Assembly (NCBI GenBank): GCA_010356995.1
Contig: ML996689.1
Coordinates: 169,873-233,872, forward strand
Length of the DNA: 64,000 nt
From: Trichodelitschia bisporula
Taxonomy: Eukaryota > Ascomycota > Dothideomycetes > Phaeotrichales > Phaeotrichaceae
Reading direction: 5' to 3'
The notes under the pieces were generated by a model, which saw only the letters and a program-made list of their open reading frames with translations, was not told the origin of the DNA and did not search any database. This document shows, one piece after another, positions 21,019 to 32,198 of this stretch (within the stretch, counting starts at the first letter, position 1; each line of letters opens with the position of its first letter). Position numbers and translations under genes: made by a program.

Positions 21019-23526
21019 GGCAGAACACACAACGTCGGCGACGAAGCCGGCGCGAGATAAATGTTTTCGATCTCAGCAGTGGCAAAACCGATGGGGAAAG
21101 TGGGTAAGAGAGAGAGATGAAGCTAGCAAAAGGATAGGAAGGAAAGCGTGGCAGTAAGTTGCGATCAGGCAGCATATGTACGGAGCTCGTCGAAGCGGGG
21201 GGGGGCCTCCATTGGTGGCCTCCATCCACCATGCCTAGCAACGCAGTTGCGTGCGCTGGAAGCGTGGGGCTGTGTTCTGCAGCAAAACCGGCGTGACATT
21301 TTGGCGAAGGCTCTAGTCGAAATGGGTGACGACGACGGCGAAGTCAATGTAGATGATGAAAAGGGCGCCGGAAGGGCGAGAGGGGTTTGTCAGACAGCTT
21401 AAGAGGAGCCCAAAGTGATTGACGTTTCTCCGCACGCCGAAGCGGCACCCAGAGGGCGTCTATTCTGTGTTGGGCCATGTGGGAGCCAATGGCGTCGGCG
21501 TGCAACGGCGGCATCAACGCTGGCTCCCTGCAGAGTCAACGGGTAGTGCCCTGCTTGCTATGCAAAGCTCTGCAAGCAGTGTGTTCCTACTGCCCTTTAC
21601 TCTTCATCCGGGCGTGAAGTCTGCGATGCAGAATTTCTTGCATCAACGCCGTACTGTGGTACAGCGACACCGTTGGAGCTGTGGGTGCCTAGGGTTTTGC
21701 GGTGTCGACGGTAAAGCCCTGCCTAATCGTCAGCCACCTTGCTTTTTCTTCCGTTTGTAAGCCTCGTAGGCAACGCGTTTCAATTCGAAAACAGCCTGAG
21801 AGGCTCGAATCCCAGAGTTGGAAATACAAGAAGGCATCCTCAGCTGCAGTGTCTATTTCCAAGGTACTAGAGTGGCGATGGGGATCCAGACTCGGGAAAC
21901 TCCTTCGAATGTCGTCAGTGACATGCTAATGCGAACCGTCCCTGGGTGTTTGCGGCCAAAAATAATGGGGACCAAGTGAGGCGGCGAGAGAAAAGTGAAA
22001 GAAGTACACACTTCCTGTCCGGGCCGAGGTTGCAGGACTGCTCATTTCCAGAGCAGGTCTAAACGAGAGGGTCGAAGCTCCCAAAGCTCTCGCCATGCAG
22101 GAACGGTCCGCCGACCTTAAGTATCGTGCTCCTGATCCGGGCTCAGGCCACCACTGGCTCAAATATCCGGGCGAAAGTGATGTGGGCCATCTATGAAGCG
22201 GAGCTCCGCCGCCATGGACTGTTGACGCGTTAAAAGGAAAGGAGCTAGCGCGTGTGAAACGCGGCTGTCAACAGTGCACGATTGGATGTGGAGATCCTAG
22301 CTTGTCTCGGCCGGACGTATAAACACCGCCCGGACAGGTAGCGAAGTCTCACGGAGCTGCTCTGTGCTGGTACATTGGGCCACAATACCAGCAAGGACAT
22401 CGATGGGGCCTGTTGACACCCCAAGTTCCTCCTTCCGTATCATATGCTGTTGCCGGGGGATGCTCGTTGCAGCTGAGGCCATATGGATGGATCGGGAAGT
22501 CGGATGACGGCCCTGGTGGTGGTTGGGAAGAAGCCGGACCGACAGGGCGATATTGCAGCGCGCATAATGGTGGAATCAGCAGAGCAGAGCTGCAGGTCTC
22601 AGAGTTGAGATATTCGGTAGTGATGGAGAGAGAGAGATGAAGTTGAGGTTGAGGTTGAGGTAGGGTCAAGAAGCAATTACCCTCCTCGTCGTCATAGCGT
22701 CGGGCCGCTCCTGCCGTTGGCCCACTTTTTAACGATACCCACAGGACCACAACCTCATCTCGAAGACGGACTCTGTTTACCTTTATGTACAGCTGCAGAG
22801 CAGGCTGATGAAGCCCGTATCCTGTGCTTGGCTTCAGGCACCGGCCAGTAGAGTCACCACGTTTCTCACCACCTGCAATTTCGGGGGCCATGAGCCACTG
22901 AAGCCACCCGACGGCGCAATGCTAGTACTAATTAAGGGTGCCTGACATACTGCAGTTGCTTCTTCTGGATATAAAGGCCTTCAGTGACTCGAGCTAAACA
23001 GGCTGCCCTTTGGCTATCGCCATCTCCGTCCTCTAGGGTTCGCAAGCATCAAATCCCACGGCTTACATTGTACACGCTATCGCGACTCCAGCCACACTCA
23101 ACTCAGCCCTACTCGTTGGATATCGGAGTCGGTGTTTTCATTTCTGCGAACTTAGACGGCAAGGAAGTGTTAGAACTGCAGATCCCAATTCATGACTTCA
23201 GGCGCGTCCTCTAAATGACCGAGCACACCCCCTAACCCACGGAGAGGGTTACGACAAAGGAGATGAGTGTACTTGACGGATCAAGGATACCAGGCACTGG
23301 TATATGAATAGCATTGTCTGCCGTTCTCTATGAGTTCAGCAGATAGAACTGGGTCGTCATCAGTATACGCCACAGCCACAATTCGTCTGCTAAAGTCCAT
23401 ACCGCTGCTGCCTGCAAGGGAGGACGTCATATCAAGTCCATCAAACACCACTTCATCAAGCCTCACAAGCCAACCCATTTTCATTCCCTATCCCATCCAA
23501 TTCCCCCCCCCCCCAACTCACACCAC
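21019..23526. other. Intergenic, about 2.5 kb, nothing recognised
   Basis: This holds the promoter of the zinc-finger gene at its left end. I found no coherent reading frame with splice signals. A small purine-rich stretch with GAGAGAGAGATG and (GTTGAG)3 lies near 22625-22660. A tRNA-like T-arm (CTCGAATCCC) near 21800 lacks the other arms. Confidence 0.4.
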
Positions 23527-24118
23527 CTACAACCTCGCCTCCTTCCACTCCCTCCCCGCCAACTCCAACCCCCTCTCCCCATCCACAAGCACACACCACC
23601 CCTCTCCCCCTCCAGGCTGTAACCGCCCCTCCCCCTCCGTCCCCACAATCACCCCCTTCGGCCAAGCATTATACGCCGCCTCCAGCACCGTCTCATCATA
23701 CGTCCCGGGCTGCAACCAAACCGCCCTCACCCCCGCCTCCTTCGCCTCGCGCAGGAGTGCCAGCGTAACCTTCGGCGGCGTCACGACGCTCAGCGCCGTC
23801 TCGGCCGGCGCAGCCAACGCGGCCGGCGATGCAGCGGTGGGGTAGGTGTGGTCGATGGGTTTGGCGGGGACGGTGATGCTGTTGGCGCGGGGGTTGAGGG
23901 GCGTTACGGGGAGGGAGTGCTGGAGGTACCAGGCGAAGACTGGGGGTGTTAGCGGGGAAGGCTTTTGGGGGGGGGGGGGGGGGGGGGGGCGTACTCTTGT
24001 GCCCGAATTTGCTTGGGTCGCTCGATGCGCCGGCAACGGCGAAGTGGGCCGATTGGAAGAAGGTCTTCAGCGCGGTTTCGATGGCCGGTTCGGACATGAT
24101 GGCTGCAAGGCGGGGCAT
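23527..24118 (-). CDS. CoA-binding (Rossmann) domain protein, YccU-like
   Basis: Exon 1 (24118-23995) encodes MPRLAAIMSEPAIETALK, then the strand FAVAGASSDPSKFGHK; exon 2 (23939-23527) continues IFAWYLQHSLPVTPLNPR with KPIDHTYP, LSVVTPPKVTLALLREAKEAG, RAVWLQPGTYDE. The total is 178 residues, or 171 if the second methionine at 24097 is used. VAGAS-x-D-x-x-K-x-G-x-x(V/I)xxxL, PVxPLNP and WLQPG are signatures of the CoA_binding_2 family of single-domain Rossmann proteins, whose biochemical role is poorly defined. The intron has a GTACGC donor and contains a run of 23 C on the coding strand. The 3' end of the coding strand is G-rich. Confidence 0.87.
23967..23989. repeat. Poly-G tract, 23 consecutive G
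   Basis: An uninterrupted run of 23 G on the + strand lies inside the intron of the CoA-binding gene, so the transcript carries 23 C. Such tracts can form quadruplex or i-motif structures and are prone to length error in sequencing. Confidence 0.95.
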
Positions 24119-25154
24119 TAGCGTGTGGGTTGGGGGTGTTTGGGTACGAACCGGATGGAGTGATGGATGGACGATGGGCTGGGTGATTCAAGTGAGATGG
24201 ACGTTGAAGATGCAGCTTTCGCAGCTCGCTTCATCCCACCCGAAGTCCGCAACCCCGCACCGGACCCGAAGCTCGCCTTCTGATCCTGGTCCCCACACCC
24301 CAGGTCCAGTTCCGCCGGCGGAGGGGTAATCACGTGTCAGCATCTCAGTAGCTCTCAAAGAAGACCTAACGATAAACCCATTACTCTACGAGGTTATCGT
24401 CTTAACCATGTCGTGCATGTCGCTGTCTCTCGCTTTCTCGCTTCCCGATTCTAGCTGCATGCCAGAGTGACATCACATGCATTTCCACCCTCACCCCACC
24501 CCGACTAAACCCTACCCCGCATACTGTACCCCCGCCCCAGGCATCGGCACCCCTTCCCCGCCAACCCACACGCATCGCGATCGTGCTCACCAGCCGCACA
24601 CCTCTCCACGTTGTGTACCGGACGCCGCATCCGCACTGCGCAACCAGCACCCAGACACGAGGCGGGATACAGGGCGGCGAAAGGGGTGAGGCGCGCGATG
24701 CATGGGGCGCAACAGTGGGGCGGTGCGGGAATAACTGCGAATAGATCTGAGCGCGGCATCCTTGGTGTGGGGGGCAGGTGATGTACTACAATAGTTGCAT
24801 CCACAGGGGAGAAGTGAGACAGCAGATGGACTGCAGATGGTTGGCGTGTGGGGTTGGATGGACGATGCGACTGTTTTTGCTAACTTGGGATCGCGGGTTG
24901 ACAGGCCGTCGGTCTGAATCACAGGCGACTCGTTGGACCCCGGCGGCGGGCTTATCACGAGGCTGTCACGGCTGTCCAAGGGTAAGGAGGCTGATAATAG
25001 ACGGCCGCAAAGAAATACCTCCCCCACATACCCCACGTCACGTGCGACCGCCCATTGGCCAGCCTAACCTCAGCCTTGCAAGCACAACATCATTTATAGA
25101 ATCTCAAGCTCCAATATCATTACCGCCTCACAATTATACACTAAAATGGGGTAT
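24119..25154. other. Intergenic, about 1 kb, nothing recognised
   Basis: It contains the promoter of the CoA-binding gene and the 3' flank of the transporter gene. Frames here are short, and none carries a recognisable motif. Confidence 0.45.
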
Positions 25155-26872
25155 CTACACCACAGTATCCCCCTTAGGCTCCGCAGAAGAGTGCCCCTTG
25201 CGGCCCACACTCCCCGTAACACTCGCCCTGCGCTCAACATCCTGCACAATCTCCGCCTTGAGCTCGCCCTTCTCCGTCATGCCCATCTCAGCCGCATAGG
25301 TCGTCGTCGGCTTCCACTTGGCGCTGGTGCGCGGCGTGGTCTCCTCCAGCATGCGGTCCACCTGCTCCAGCGACAGGCCCTTGGTCTCCGGGATCAGGAA
25401 GTAGGCGTACAGGAAGCATAGCACGCACAGCGAGCCCCAGATGAAGAACACCTTGGGCCCGAGGTTGCCCTTGTCGGTGCCGACCATGTAGGGCGTGATG
25501 ACAGCGATGATGCAGTTCCACAGCCAGTTGGAGGCGGTGGAGAGCGCGACGCCGCGAGACCGGATCGATAGAGGGAACTGCTCGCCGATGCACACCCAAG
25601 CGCCGGGACCCCAGGTGGAGGCGAAGAAGACTGAGACGGGTTAGTGGTGAGCGAGATAGTGGTGCGAGGGGACTTACAGATGTAAATGCAGATGAACGAG
25701 ATCATAGCCTTGACCGCCTGCGGGTTGTGCCCATCCGTAACACCAATAATAGCGACAATAAACTCGCACACAAACATACCAGCCGCACCCCAGATCATAA
25801 GTGGGCGCCGACCGAAGCGCTCAATAGTCCAAAACGAGATGGGCGTCGAGAGCACATTGACAAGCGTTGTGATCAAGCTGATGAGGAAGGGGTTGCTGAT
25901 GGTGCCGAGGGCCTGGAAGAAGGTGGTGCCGAAGTAGAAGACGAAGTTGATGCCCGTCCACTGCTGCATCATCTGCAAGCTGGTGCCCAGAATCGTGCGC
26001 CGCAGGTTGCTGGCCGGGTTCCAGAGGCTGCCGCTGAAGCAATCGGTCCAGCTCTTGATGTACCCGCCCTGGGGGCGCAGGAGCAGCTCGTACTCGTGGT
26101 TGGCAATGATCTCCGCAAGCTCTACCTGAACGAACTCGCTCTCGTACGGCTGGTCGCGCAGGCGCGCAAGCACATGCCGCGCCTTCTCCATCTCGCCCTT
26201 GCGCACGAAGTACCGCGGCGACTCAGGGAGGAGGAAAAGACCGGTCGCGAGAATGAGCGCCCAGAGCATCTGCAGCGCAATGGGGATGCGGTACGAGCCG
26301 GTGTCGGTGCGGTTCTGGGTTCCGTAATCGACGCACGACGCCAGCAGCAAGCCAATCGTGATGCAGAACTGATACCCGGAGACGATGGCGCCGCGCACCT
26401 TCTTCGGCGCGATTTCAGACATGTACAGGATGATGATGGCGGACACGAAGCCGACGCCGAAACCCGCAACCAGGCGCCCGGCAACGAGAAGGCCATAAGT
26501 CTCGGACGCAGTCTGCAGGATGACACCGATGACAAATACAACGCAGCCGGCGATGATAGTCGTGCGACGGCCAAACCAATCCGCAAGATCACCAGCAATG
26601 AGCGCGCCGAAGAAAGTACCAGCCGAGAGAATGGACACGATGAGCGACTTCTGCCAGCTGGGCAGCGTCCACACATCGGCGTTGCCCCGGTCGCTGAACG
26701 GCTTGCCCGTGTACTTGTGGATGATGAAGTCCATGCCGAGCACGCCGTTGATGTACCCGGAGTCGTAGCCGAAGAAGATACCGCCGAAGGCTGCGAACGC
26801 GCACATCATGTACGCCTTCGCCGTGACGGGTGCCTCGACGCGATTGACGTCCGCCGACGCGAGGAGAGGCAT
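25155..26872 (-). CDS. MFS hexose transporter, high-affinity glucose transporter/sensor type
   Basis: Exon 1 (26872-25678) and exon 2 (25630-25155) give 556 residues with twelve predicted membrane helices. The start MPLLASADVNRVEAPVTAKA leads into GGIFFGYDSGYINGVLGM, followed by DWFGRRTTII, the GRLVAGFGVGFVSA segment, PESPRYFVRKG, QQWTGINFVFYFGTTFF (sugar-site QQxxGxN), ERFGRRPLM, and after the intron WGPGAWV, EQFPLSIRSRG and PETKGLSLEQVD. These are complete sugar-porter signatures. The N-terminal segment is like that of Neurospora RCO-3/HGT-1 type glucose transporters; substrate specificity remains an inference. The 47-nt intron has a GTAAGT donor and CTAAC branch. The upstream coding-strand leader is very C-rich. 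No cytoplasmic signalling tail is obvious; the tail is about 70 residues. Confidence 0.92.
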
Positions 26873-29800
26873 GGTGGAAAGTGCGGGATGAAGATCTCGG
26901 GTGAGTTGGGAAGGTGATCGGCAGGGGAGGGCCTCGGCCTTGCGGGGGAGGGAGGGGGAGGAAAAACTGGGGAGAGACGGGCGGTGATGGAACAAAACTT
27001 GATGATCTTTCGGAAAGCGGGGGAATTGCTCACCTTTATCTATACCTCCAATCCTTCCCCACCGTTCGGGGGTACGAAAAAGATCACCAGTCCGGGCGCT
27101 CGGCGTGGTGCACACGGGGTCGCGGGGATGCCATGCTGGGGTCGACGGAATGGGCACAATTTCCGGATTCGAGCATCCGCCCGGAGCCAGGCCAATTCAC
27201 TTCCTAGCCGCGTTCTCGCCCTCGCGCAAGCCGGGCAGGCCAGTCAGAGCCGATCTGCAGAAAACTTTGACAGTCAGGCATGCCGATGCTGTGGACCTAT
27301 TTTTCCTCTCCACAGCCTTAGCGCCCAATCTCCGCACTCAATTCCGCGCGGGCCCCCCTTCGCCCCAGCAAGCATCCCCCATCCCCGCGATACGGAGGGT
27401 CGCAACGCTCGCATGCCATGCGCCGAACACGACATGCATCATCGTCGCCCCGCGTCAGCACACACCACAGCAAGAAACACGCAGGGCTCTAGACGCACGC
27501 TAGAAGCCCAGCTCACCAGGAATCGGGCCTGCGCGCACGAACCACGTTGCACGCAGCGAGCATCGCGCAGCGCCTTCCCCTAGCCCGAGCCGGCCCTCGG
27601 CATCACAATTGGCCAGGTTCCTGTTCTTCCCTTCGGCCTGCCTTGCCCCGGGACTTTGCAAGGAACGCGCGGGCAGCCCGAAGCGGGACCAGGGACGTCA
27701 CGAACGCGGAGAAACGGCCTGGCGGACCCTCATGCTCCCCGCATGCCCATGCCCTTGCTGCCCGTGGTTACATGCAGAGCGGCGCGCGCTCGTTGGTTGA
27801 TGGTCCTGGGTGCGATCGAACCGTATCTGCAGTTGCGGGGAGAGATGTGGTGCACGCGACGTGGGCGGGTGAGCGCGAGGGGGGATGCGAGGTTGGGATG
27901 TCGGAGCGGCGACGATGTTACGGCGCGGAGGAACAGGGGCAAGGCACGAATTGCAGGAATAGGATGAGGGCGTGCTAGGGGCGTGCTCCTTGTCCCCGGG
28001 TAACAGAAGAGAAGGGGGGAGCTGGATCTGCTACTGTACTACCCTTAGCCCGGATTATGGAATAGTTCCCTGATGGAACGTCCCTCCTTCCATCTCTCCC
28101 CTGCCCTTTAGGCCTGGAATTAGGTCTGGATGGGGAGGAGTTTGCAGGTTTCGCGACATGAGATAGTGTATGGTTCGCGCTGACTTCGCGCTACGCACCC
28201 CAGGGAAGGCTGCCCCACACCTCGCACACCTAAGCATTGCGGCCAGAATTAAGCTCTGAAGTTTGCCATCACACAGCGCGGAGTCTTGACCTAAACGGGC
28301 CCAGCCCGCGATCAGCACGCGCACATTGATCCGCATTGGACGGCGCAAGACGTCGCCCATCAATCGCAACCCAGGCACTGGCGAACGGAAATGAGACAAG
28401 CAACGAGGAACAGCACCAGTACCAACGGCGCCCGCACCAGTCGCCGTCAAACTCTCGTCGTCGTGAAAACACTGCCATCCACGAGCTTACCACAGTAAAC
28501 GAACAGGAGCCGTCGCCTCAACGGAACCTGTCAGCTTGCGGCCACCTGCGCGCAAAAAAAATCTTCCCTTCCTCCATTCGTCCATCCATCACCCCGCAAT
28601 CTGACAAAACACCCCGCATGTCGTCGAGCCGCACGCGCAGCCGCAATGCAACATCGCCGCCACCACGATGGCGATACGAGCGATACCACGCCGCGCGGGA
28701 GCGCCAGGGTAGGAGCGACGAATCACGCGCGCCCGCCGCACTAAGCTTAGCTACGGCGCCGAAACGGCGCACGCCGTTGACGTCATTGGTGAACGACGCT
28801 CGGCCAGCTGCGTCGGTAGCAAGAAGCGAGTGAATACTCAAGCTTCGGGCTACCATAATCCAACATCAGTCACCGCCGCAGCTTCGGTTAGCTTCACGGC
28901 TAGTGTTTACGGTTATGCTTGATTGGACGGGAAATGCTCCGCGGCGAATCACGCGCACTCGCTTCAGTGGCTACTCCGCGCAAGCGCGCGGGGCCGGGAT
29001 GCCGGCTACCATATGGGGCAGGGACGCCGGTAACGTGCGTCGGGCCGGCTTGGAAGTACGGTACGGCGGCGATCGCGATCGCGGCAAGAACGGAAGCTTA
29101 TGTCTAGACTATTACGGCATGGACGCGCTGCAATGGGACGTCAATGAGGGCGTGAGCGCATGACATCACTTGTTTCGTCGCCATCGCTTGCCCCGTCGCC
29201 ATCGCTCGTACCGTCGTCGCATCGCCATGCTGACAGCATATGCACTCCACACCCGCGAGGCGGGGAAGGTGGATGCCAGAGTCTGGAGTGCATAATATCG
29301 TGTGGGGCAAGTAAGCGGGGGCGAATTTCGCGCAGAACAACCTGGAACGTTCACTTGCCGGGTTACACTTGCTGTCCACGTCGGCCTCGCCCACCGGGCC
29401 ACCCCAGCGTAATCGGGAGTGGGCCGGTGGGGCCTTCAAATCTCCGAGTTCCACCCGCCGGACCGGGCGCCAAGCAGGGAATACCACTTCGCTACAGGCT
29501 GGCCAGCCGTCTCCACTCAGAAGTTCTGGACGCGTGCTGTAGTAAGCCGCGGGGACGACTGATGTAATCCCGGGGAAGGTTGACAGATCCAGATCAAGCT
29601 GGCCAGATCCAGATCTTGCAGCGTTTTGCCAGGACTCCCGTGCCAATACGTTGTCGATCCAGTTCGCACAACCGACCGACCGGGTGCGGGTCCATCCCCG
29701 ACTCATAGACAGCGGCACGAAGTCTGCGGTGTGATGCACGGCATGAAGCCGATCATTCCAGGGCTGCACCTCGTCCGTCCCGACCACCGGGTAGCCCTGT

Positions 29801-30117
29801 ACGGTAGTGTAGCGGCGCCCCGCCCTGCTCAGGCGTTCGGCCGGCAAGCGCTGCTCGGGGTTGGAGCAGCTTGGGGACCCGCCTGGGGGCGCTGTCGAGT
29901 GAACCTCTGCCCACTGCGGGGGAGGTTATCGAATGAGCGTCGGCCCCGCGTCTACTGTGTATTGAGTGAGTGTGGAGTTATGGTATGGGGTGAGGGAGTT
30001 ACATCAGGGCGAGCTAGTGATTGATAGCGGTGGTAGGAAACTCCTCGTCAATAGCGGTAAAATGAGAGTTGGGTGAGGCGGATGAAGCTCAGGTGCGCGC
30101 TGCGCGGTGCATATAGG
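26873..30117. other. Intergenic, about 3.2 kb, mostly unassigned
   Basis: The left edge is the transporter promoter (CT-rich on the minus strand). Further right I see overlapping Arg/Ala-rich frames without motifs. One long minus-strand frame at 29104-29847 is listed separately. Short direct repeats occur, such as CAGATCCAGATC twice near 29585-29615 and GTCGCCATCGCT-like units near 29175-29225. Confidence 0.4.
29104..29847 (-). CDS. Long unassigned ORF, 247 aa
   Basis: The frame is open for 744 bases and reads MPAERLSRAGRRYTTVQGYP at its start. The middle (DLDLSTFPGITSVVPAAYYS) looks protein-like; the end is less so. No domain, signal peptide or splice partner is visible. In DNA of this GC content a chance frame of this length is possible. 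Confidence 0.25.
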   Translation of the reverse strand: MPAERLSRAGRRYTTVQGYPVVGTDEVQPWNDRLHAVHHTADFVPLSMSRGWTRTRSVGCANWIDNVLARESWQNAARSGSGQLDLDLSTFPGITSVVPAAYYSTRPELLSGDGWPACSEVVFPAWRPVRRVELGDLKAPPAHSRLRWGGPVGEADVDSKCNPASERSRLFCAKFAPAYLPHTILCTPDSGIHLPRLAGVECICCQHGDATTVRAMATGQAMATKQVMSCAHALIDVPLQRVHAVIV

Positions 30118-30318
30118 TTCCCTTATCGCAGAATGTCGTCGCTTCCCTGCAGAATGCCGTTGTTTCCCTTCAGAAGGTCGCCGCTTCCCCGCATAAGGTC
30201 GTTTTTTCCCTTCAGAAGGTCGTTTTTTCCCTTCAGAATGTCGTCGCCTCCCTCCAGAACGGCGTCGCTTCCCTTCAGAAGGTCGTCGCTTCCCTGCAGA
30301 ATGTCGTCCCTTCCTGAG
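30118..30318. repeat. 21-bp minisatellite, 8 full units plus degenerate ends
   Basis: Units of TTCCCTTCAGAAGGTCGTCGC type run from 30143 to 30310 in exact 21-base register, with a degenerate unit before and a partial unit after. Because 21 is a multiple of three, the array stays open in several frames: on the minus strand it reads as a KRRPSEG heptad repeat, on the plus strand as LPFRRSS. It begins two bases beyond the stop codon of the minus-strand gene at 30320, so it probably forms that gene's 3' untranslated region. Confidence 0.9.
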
Positions 30319-30319
30319 C

Positions 30320-30934
30320 TTATAACTCCAGCTGCACCTCCATCTCCCCCCGTAACGCCGCGCCCGCCCTAACGCAGCTCCTACAAGACTCATGCACTAC
30401 ACCCTTGACCCCGGCGGGCGTCCATGTCCCACAACCGCGGGATGCGATGCTGGGCATATTCTCGGCGATCAGATGGCCAAGTGCCTCCTCTAGATCCCAG
30501 TCCGGGAATGCAATTTGCCCGGCGGTGTCTGCTGCATGTAGTTAGCGAGGGGATTTTGGTGTGATGTTATGCGTATACGTACCAGGCGTTAAGCCCGACC
30601 TGGGCTGGACGTCTAGTTCTAGTTCTAGTCGGTCTATCGCTGCCGCGCGCCTGGTTCCGCGATACCCGCTGGTCGACGGCGGGGCTCGCCCAACATCGCC
30701 GTCTGCAGTCGTCCAGATCGCTAAGGTCCCATGAGAGGGAGTGGGCGCCTTGCGCCTCCGCCAGGATAGCTCCGTAGACCCTGTGTCATCCCATATGGGC
30801 GCCATGTGCAATCCACGAGGATCGGAGGATTCCATCGGACCCTTGCCATTTAGGATAACCGTTGAGAAGCATTTCAGCCCTGCCAGGCGACCGCCATCCC
30901 GCCAACAAGAGGATGAAACAAAGGAATAATCCAC
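30320..30934 (-). CDS. Hypothetical protein, two exons, 186 aa
   Basis: Exon 1 (30934-30583) and exon 2 (30528-30320) are joined by an intron with a strong GTACGT donor and CAGCAG acceptor, and the frame continues cleanly. Exon 2 reads TAGQIAFPDWDLEEALGHLI, then AENMPSIASRGCGTW, and stops after EVQLEL, which is convincing protein. Exon 1 includes ESSDPRGLHMAPIWDDTGST. The N-terminus is doubtful: the frame one step over, upstream of 30934, encodes a hydrophobic helix (GGVIGGLFLCFILLLAGW), so the true product may be a single-pass membrane protein joined through an unrecognised intron or affected by a sequence indel. No known family is recognised. Confidence 0.55.
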
Positions 30935-31093
30935 CGATTACCCCCCCTGCCTCACATGCGTGCTCGGGTGGGCAATTGCCATTGGCGTCCAAGCGCCATA
31001 CCCGCCAGCATCACGACCTCGGGCTGCGGATGCAGAACCGGTAGGAGAGAAGAGACCTAGGTTTCAAGGCACTACATCAACAGCTACTACACC

Positions 31094-32198
31094 TCAAACA
31101 ACCGCCCAAAGCGGGCGCGGCAAGAAGCCAACACCCCCCTCCCGCACACCAACCCAAACACACCTCCCCTCCCCACCCTCAACACTCCACGTCCTAAGCC
31201 CATAATAAGCGCCCACAGCATGCACCACCCACCGCGCAAACGGCCCATCCGCCTCAATCGCCCTCTCCATCCGCCCCCCCAATCCCAAACTCATCTCCCC
31301 ATCCTGCCCTACAAACACCATCTCCTCGTCCTCACTCTCCCCATCCCTGCCAACAAACACAACACTCTCGTCCTCACTCTCTCCCCCCACCTCCTGCGCC
31401 CTCAACCGCTCCGCCACAAAACCCCTCACCTCGCCCTCAACATCGCGCAGCAAACCCCGCGCACCCCGCGCCTTCCTAAGCCGCACCCGCAGCTCCCGCG
31501 GCACGTGGCCCGGCGGCACGGCGGCGACGTTCCCGCCCTGAACCGGCGCCGCGGCTGCGGCTTCGAGCGCGGCTTTCTTGCGCGCGCGCTCGCGCTCAAG
31601 ACGCGCGGCGCTGATGGACGCGAGGCCGGCCTCCCAGAGCGGCGCGAGGTAATATGGCACTGTGTGCGTGGGCGGGGTGGGCACGGCCCAGTCCGTGGGG
31701 AGAGGGGGCGTGGCGTGCGGATTGCCCAGGAGGCGGTCTGGCCGCGGTCAGCAACATGCACGTTCTACGAAAGGTGGGGAACGGGGGGGTGGCGCGGGTG
31801 TGGGGTGCAGGAAGGCGGTGGGCGTGCAGGTGGGGTGTGGGGGAGGCAGATGCGCGGTGGGTTTATGCGGAATGGAGATGCGGGGAATAGACGGTGCGCG
31901 ATTTGCCATGGGATTGTCTCGCAGCCCGGGAGGGGGAGTGCCACGTACCGTTTTCCCAGCGGCGCCGGCGGCGAGTGCCTTCCCGGCCTTCGAGGAGGGC
32001 CTCGCGCCGGCGGAAACTGTCGCGCTCGCGCTTGCGCAGGAGGGCGGCGGCGGCAGCGGCGGTTGCTGCGTCGTAGGTGTTGGGCTTGCGCTGGATGGGT
32101 TGGGGGGCGGGGGATGGGGGTTCGGAGTCGGAGAGGGAGAGGTCGCTGAGGGGCGGGAGGACCTCGGCGGACCAGATTGGGATGATGATGGGCTGCAT
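31094..32198 (-). CDS. R3H-domain protein with R3H-associated N-terminal domain
   Basis: Exon 1 (32198-31949) and exon 2 (31737-31094) give 297 residues. The N-terminal part ends in RRRRWEN, and across the intron DRLLGNPHATPPLPTDW and HTVPYYLAPLWE complete the R3H-associated region; the spliced D84 codon preserves the frame exactly. A basic helix (ARLERERARKKAALEA) and an acidic stretch with two VVFVG/MVFVG motifs (SIM-like V-V-F-V followed by acidic residues) come next. Near the C-terminus FARWVVHAVGAYYGLRTWSV contains the R-x3-H motif (R252, H256) of a compact R3H single-stranded nucleic-acid-binding domain. The function is unknown; RNA or DNA binding is inferred. The intron of 211 nt is longer than usual here. 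The coding strand turns G-rich toward the 3' end. Confidence 0.87.

Noticed and set aside
21745-21835. tRNA-like sequence with a CTCGAATCCC T-arm motif
   Set aside because: Only the T-arm-like phrase is present; no matching acceptor stem, D arm or anticodon arm could be built.
25727-26917. 396-residue open frame on the + strand
   Set aside because: It is the antisense shadow of the hexose transporter and has an Arg/His/Glu-rich composition typical of such shadows.
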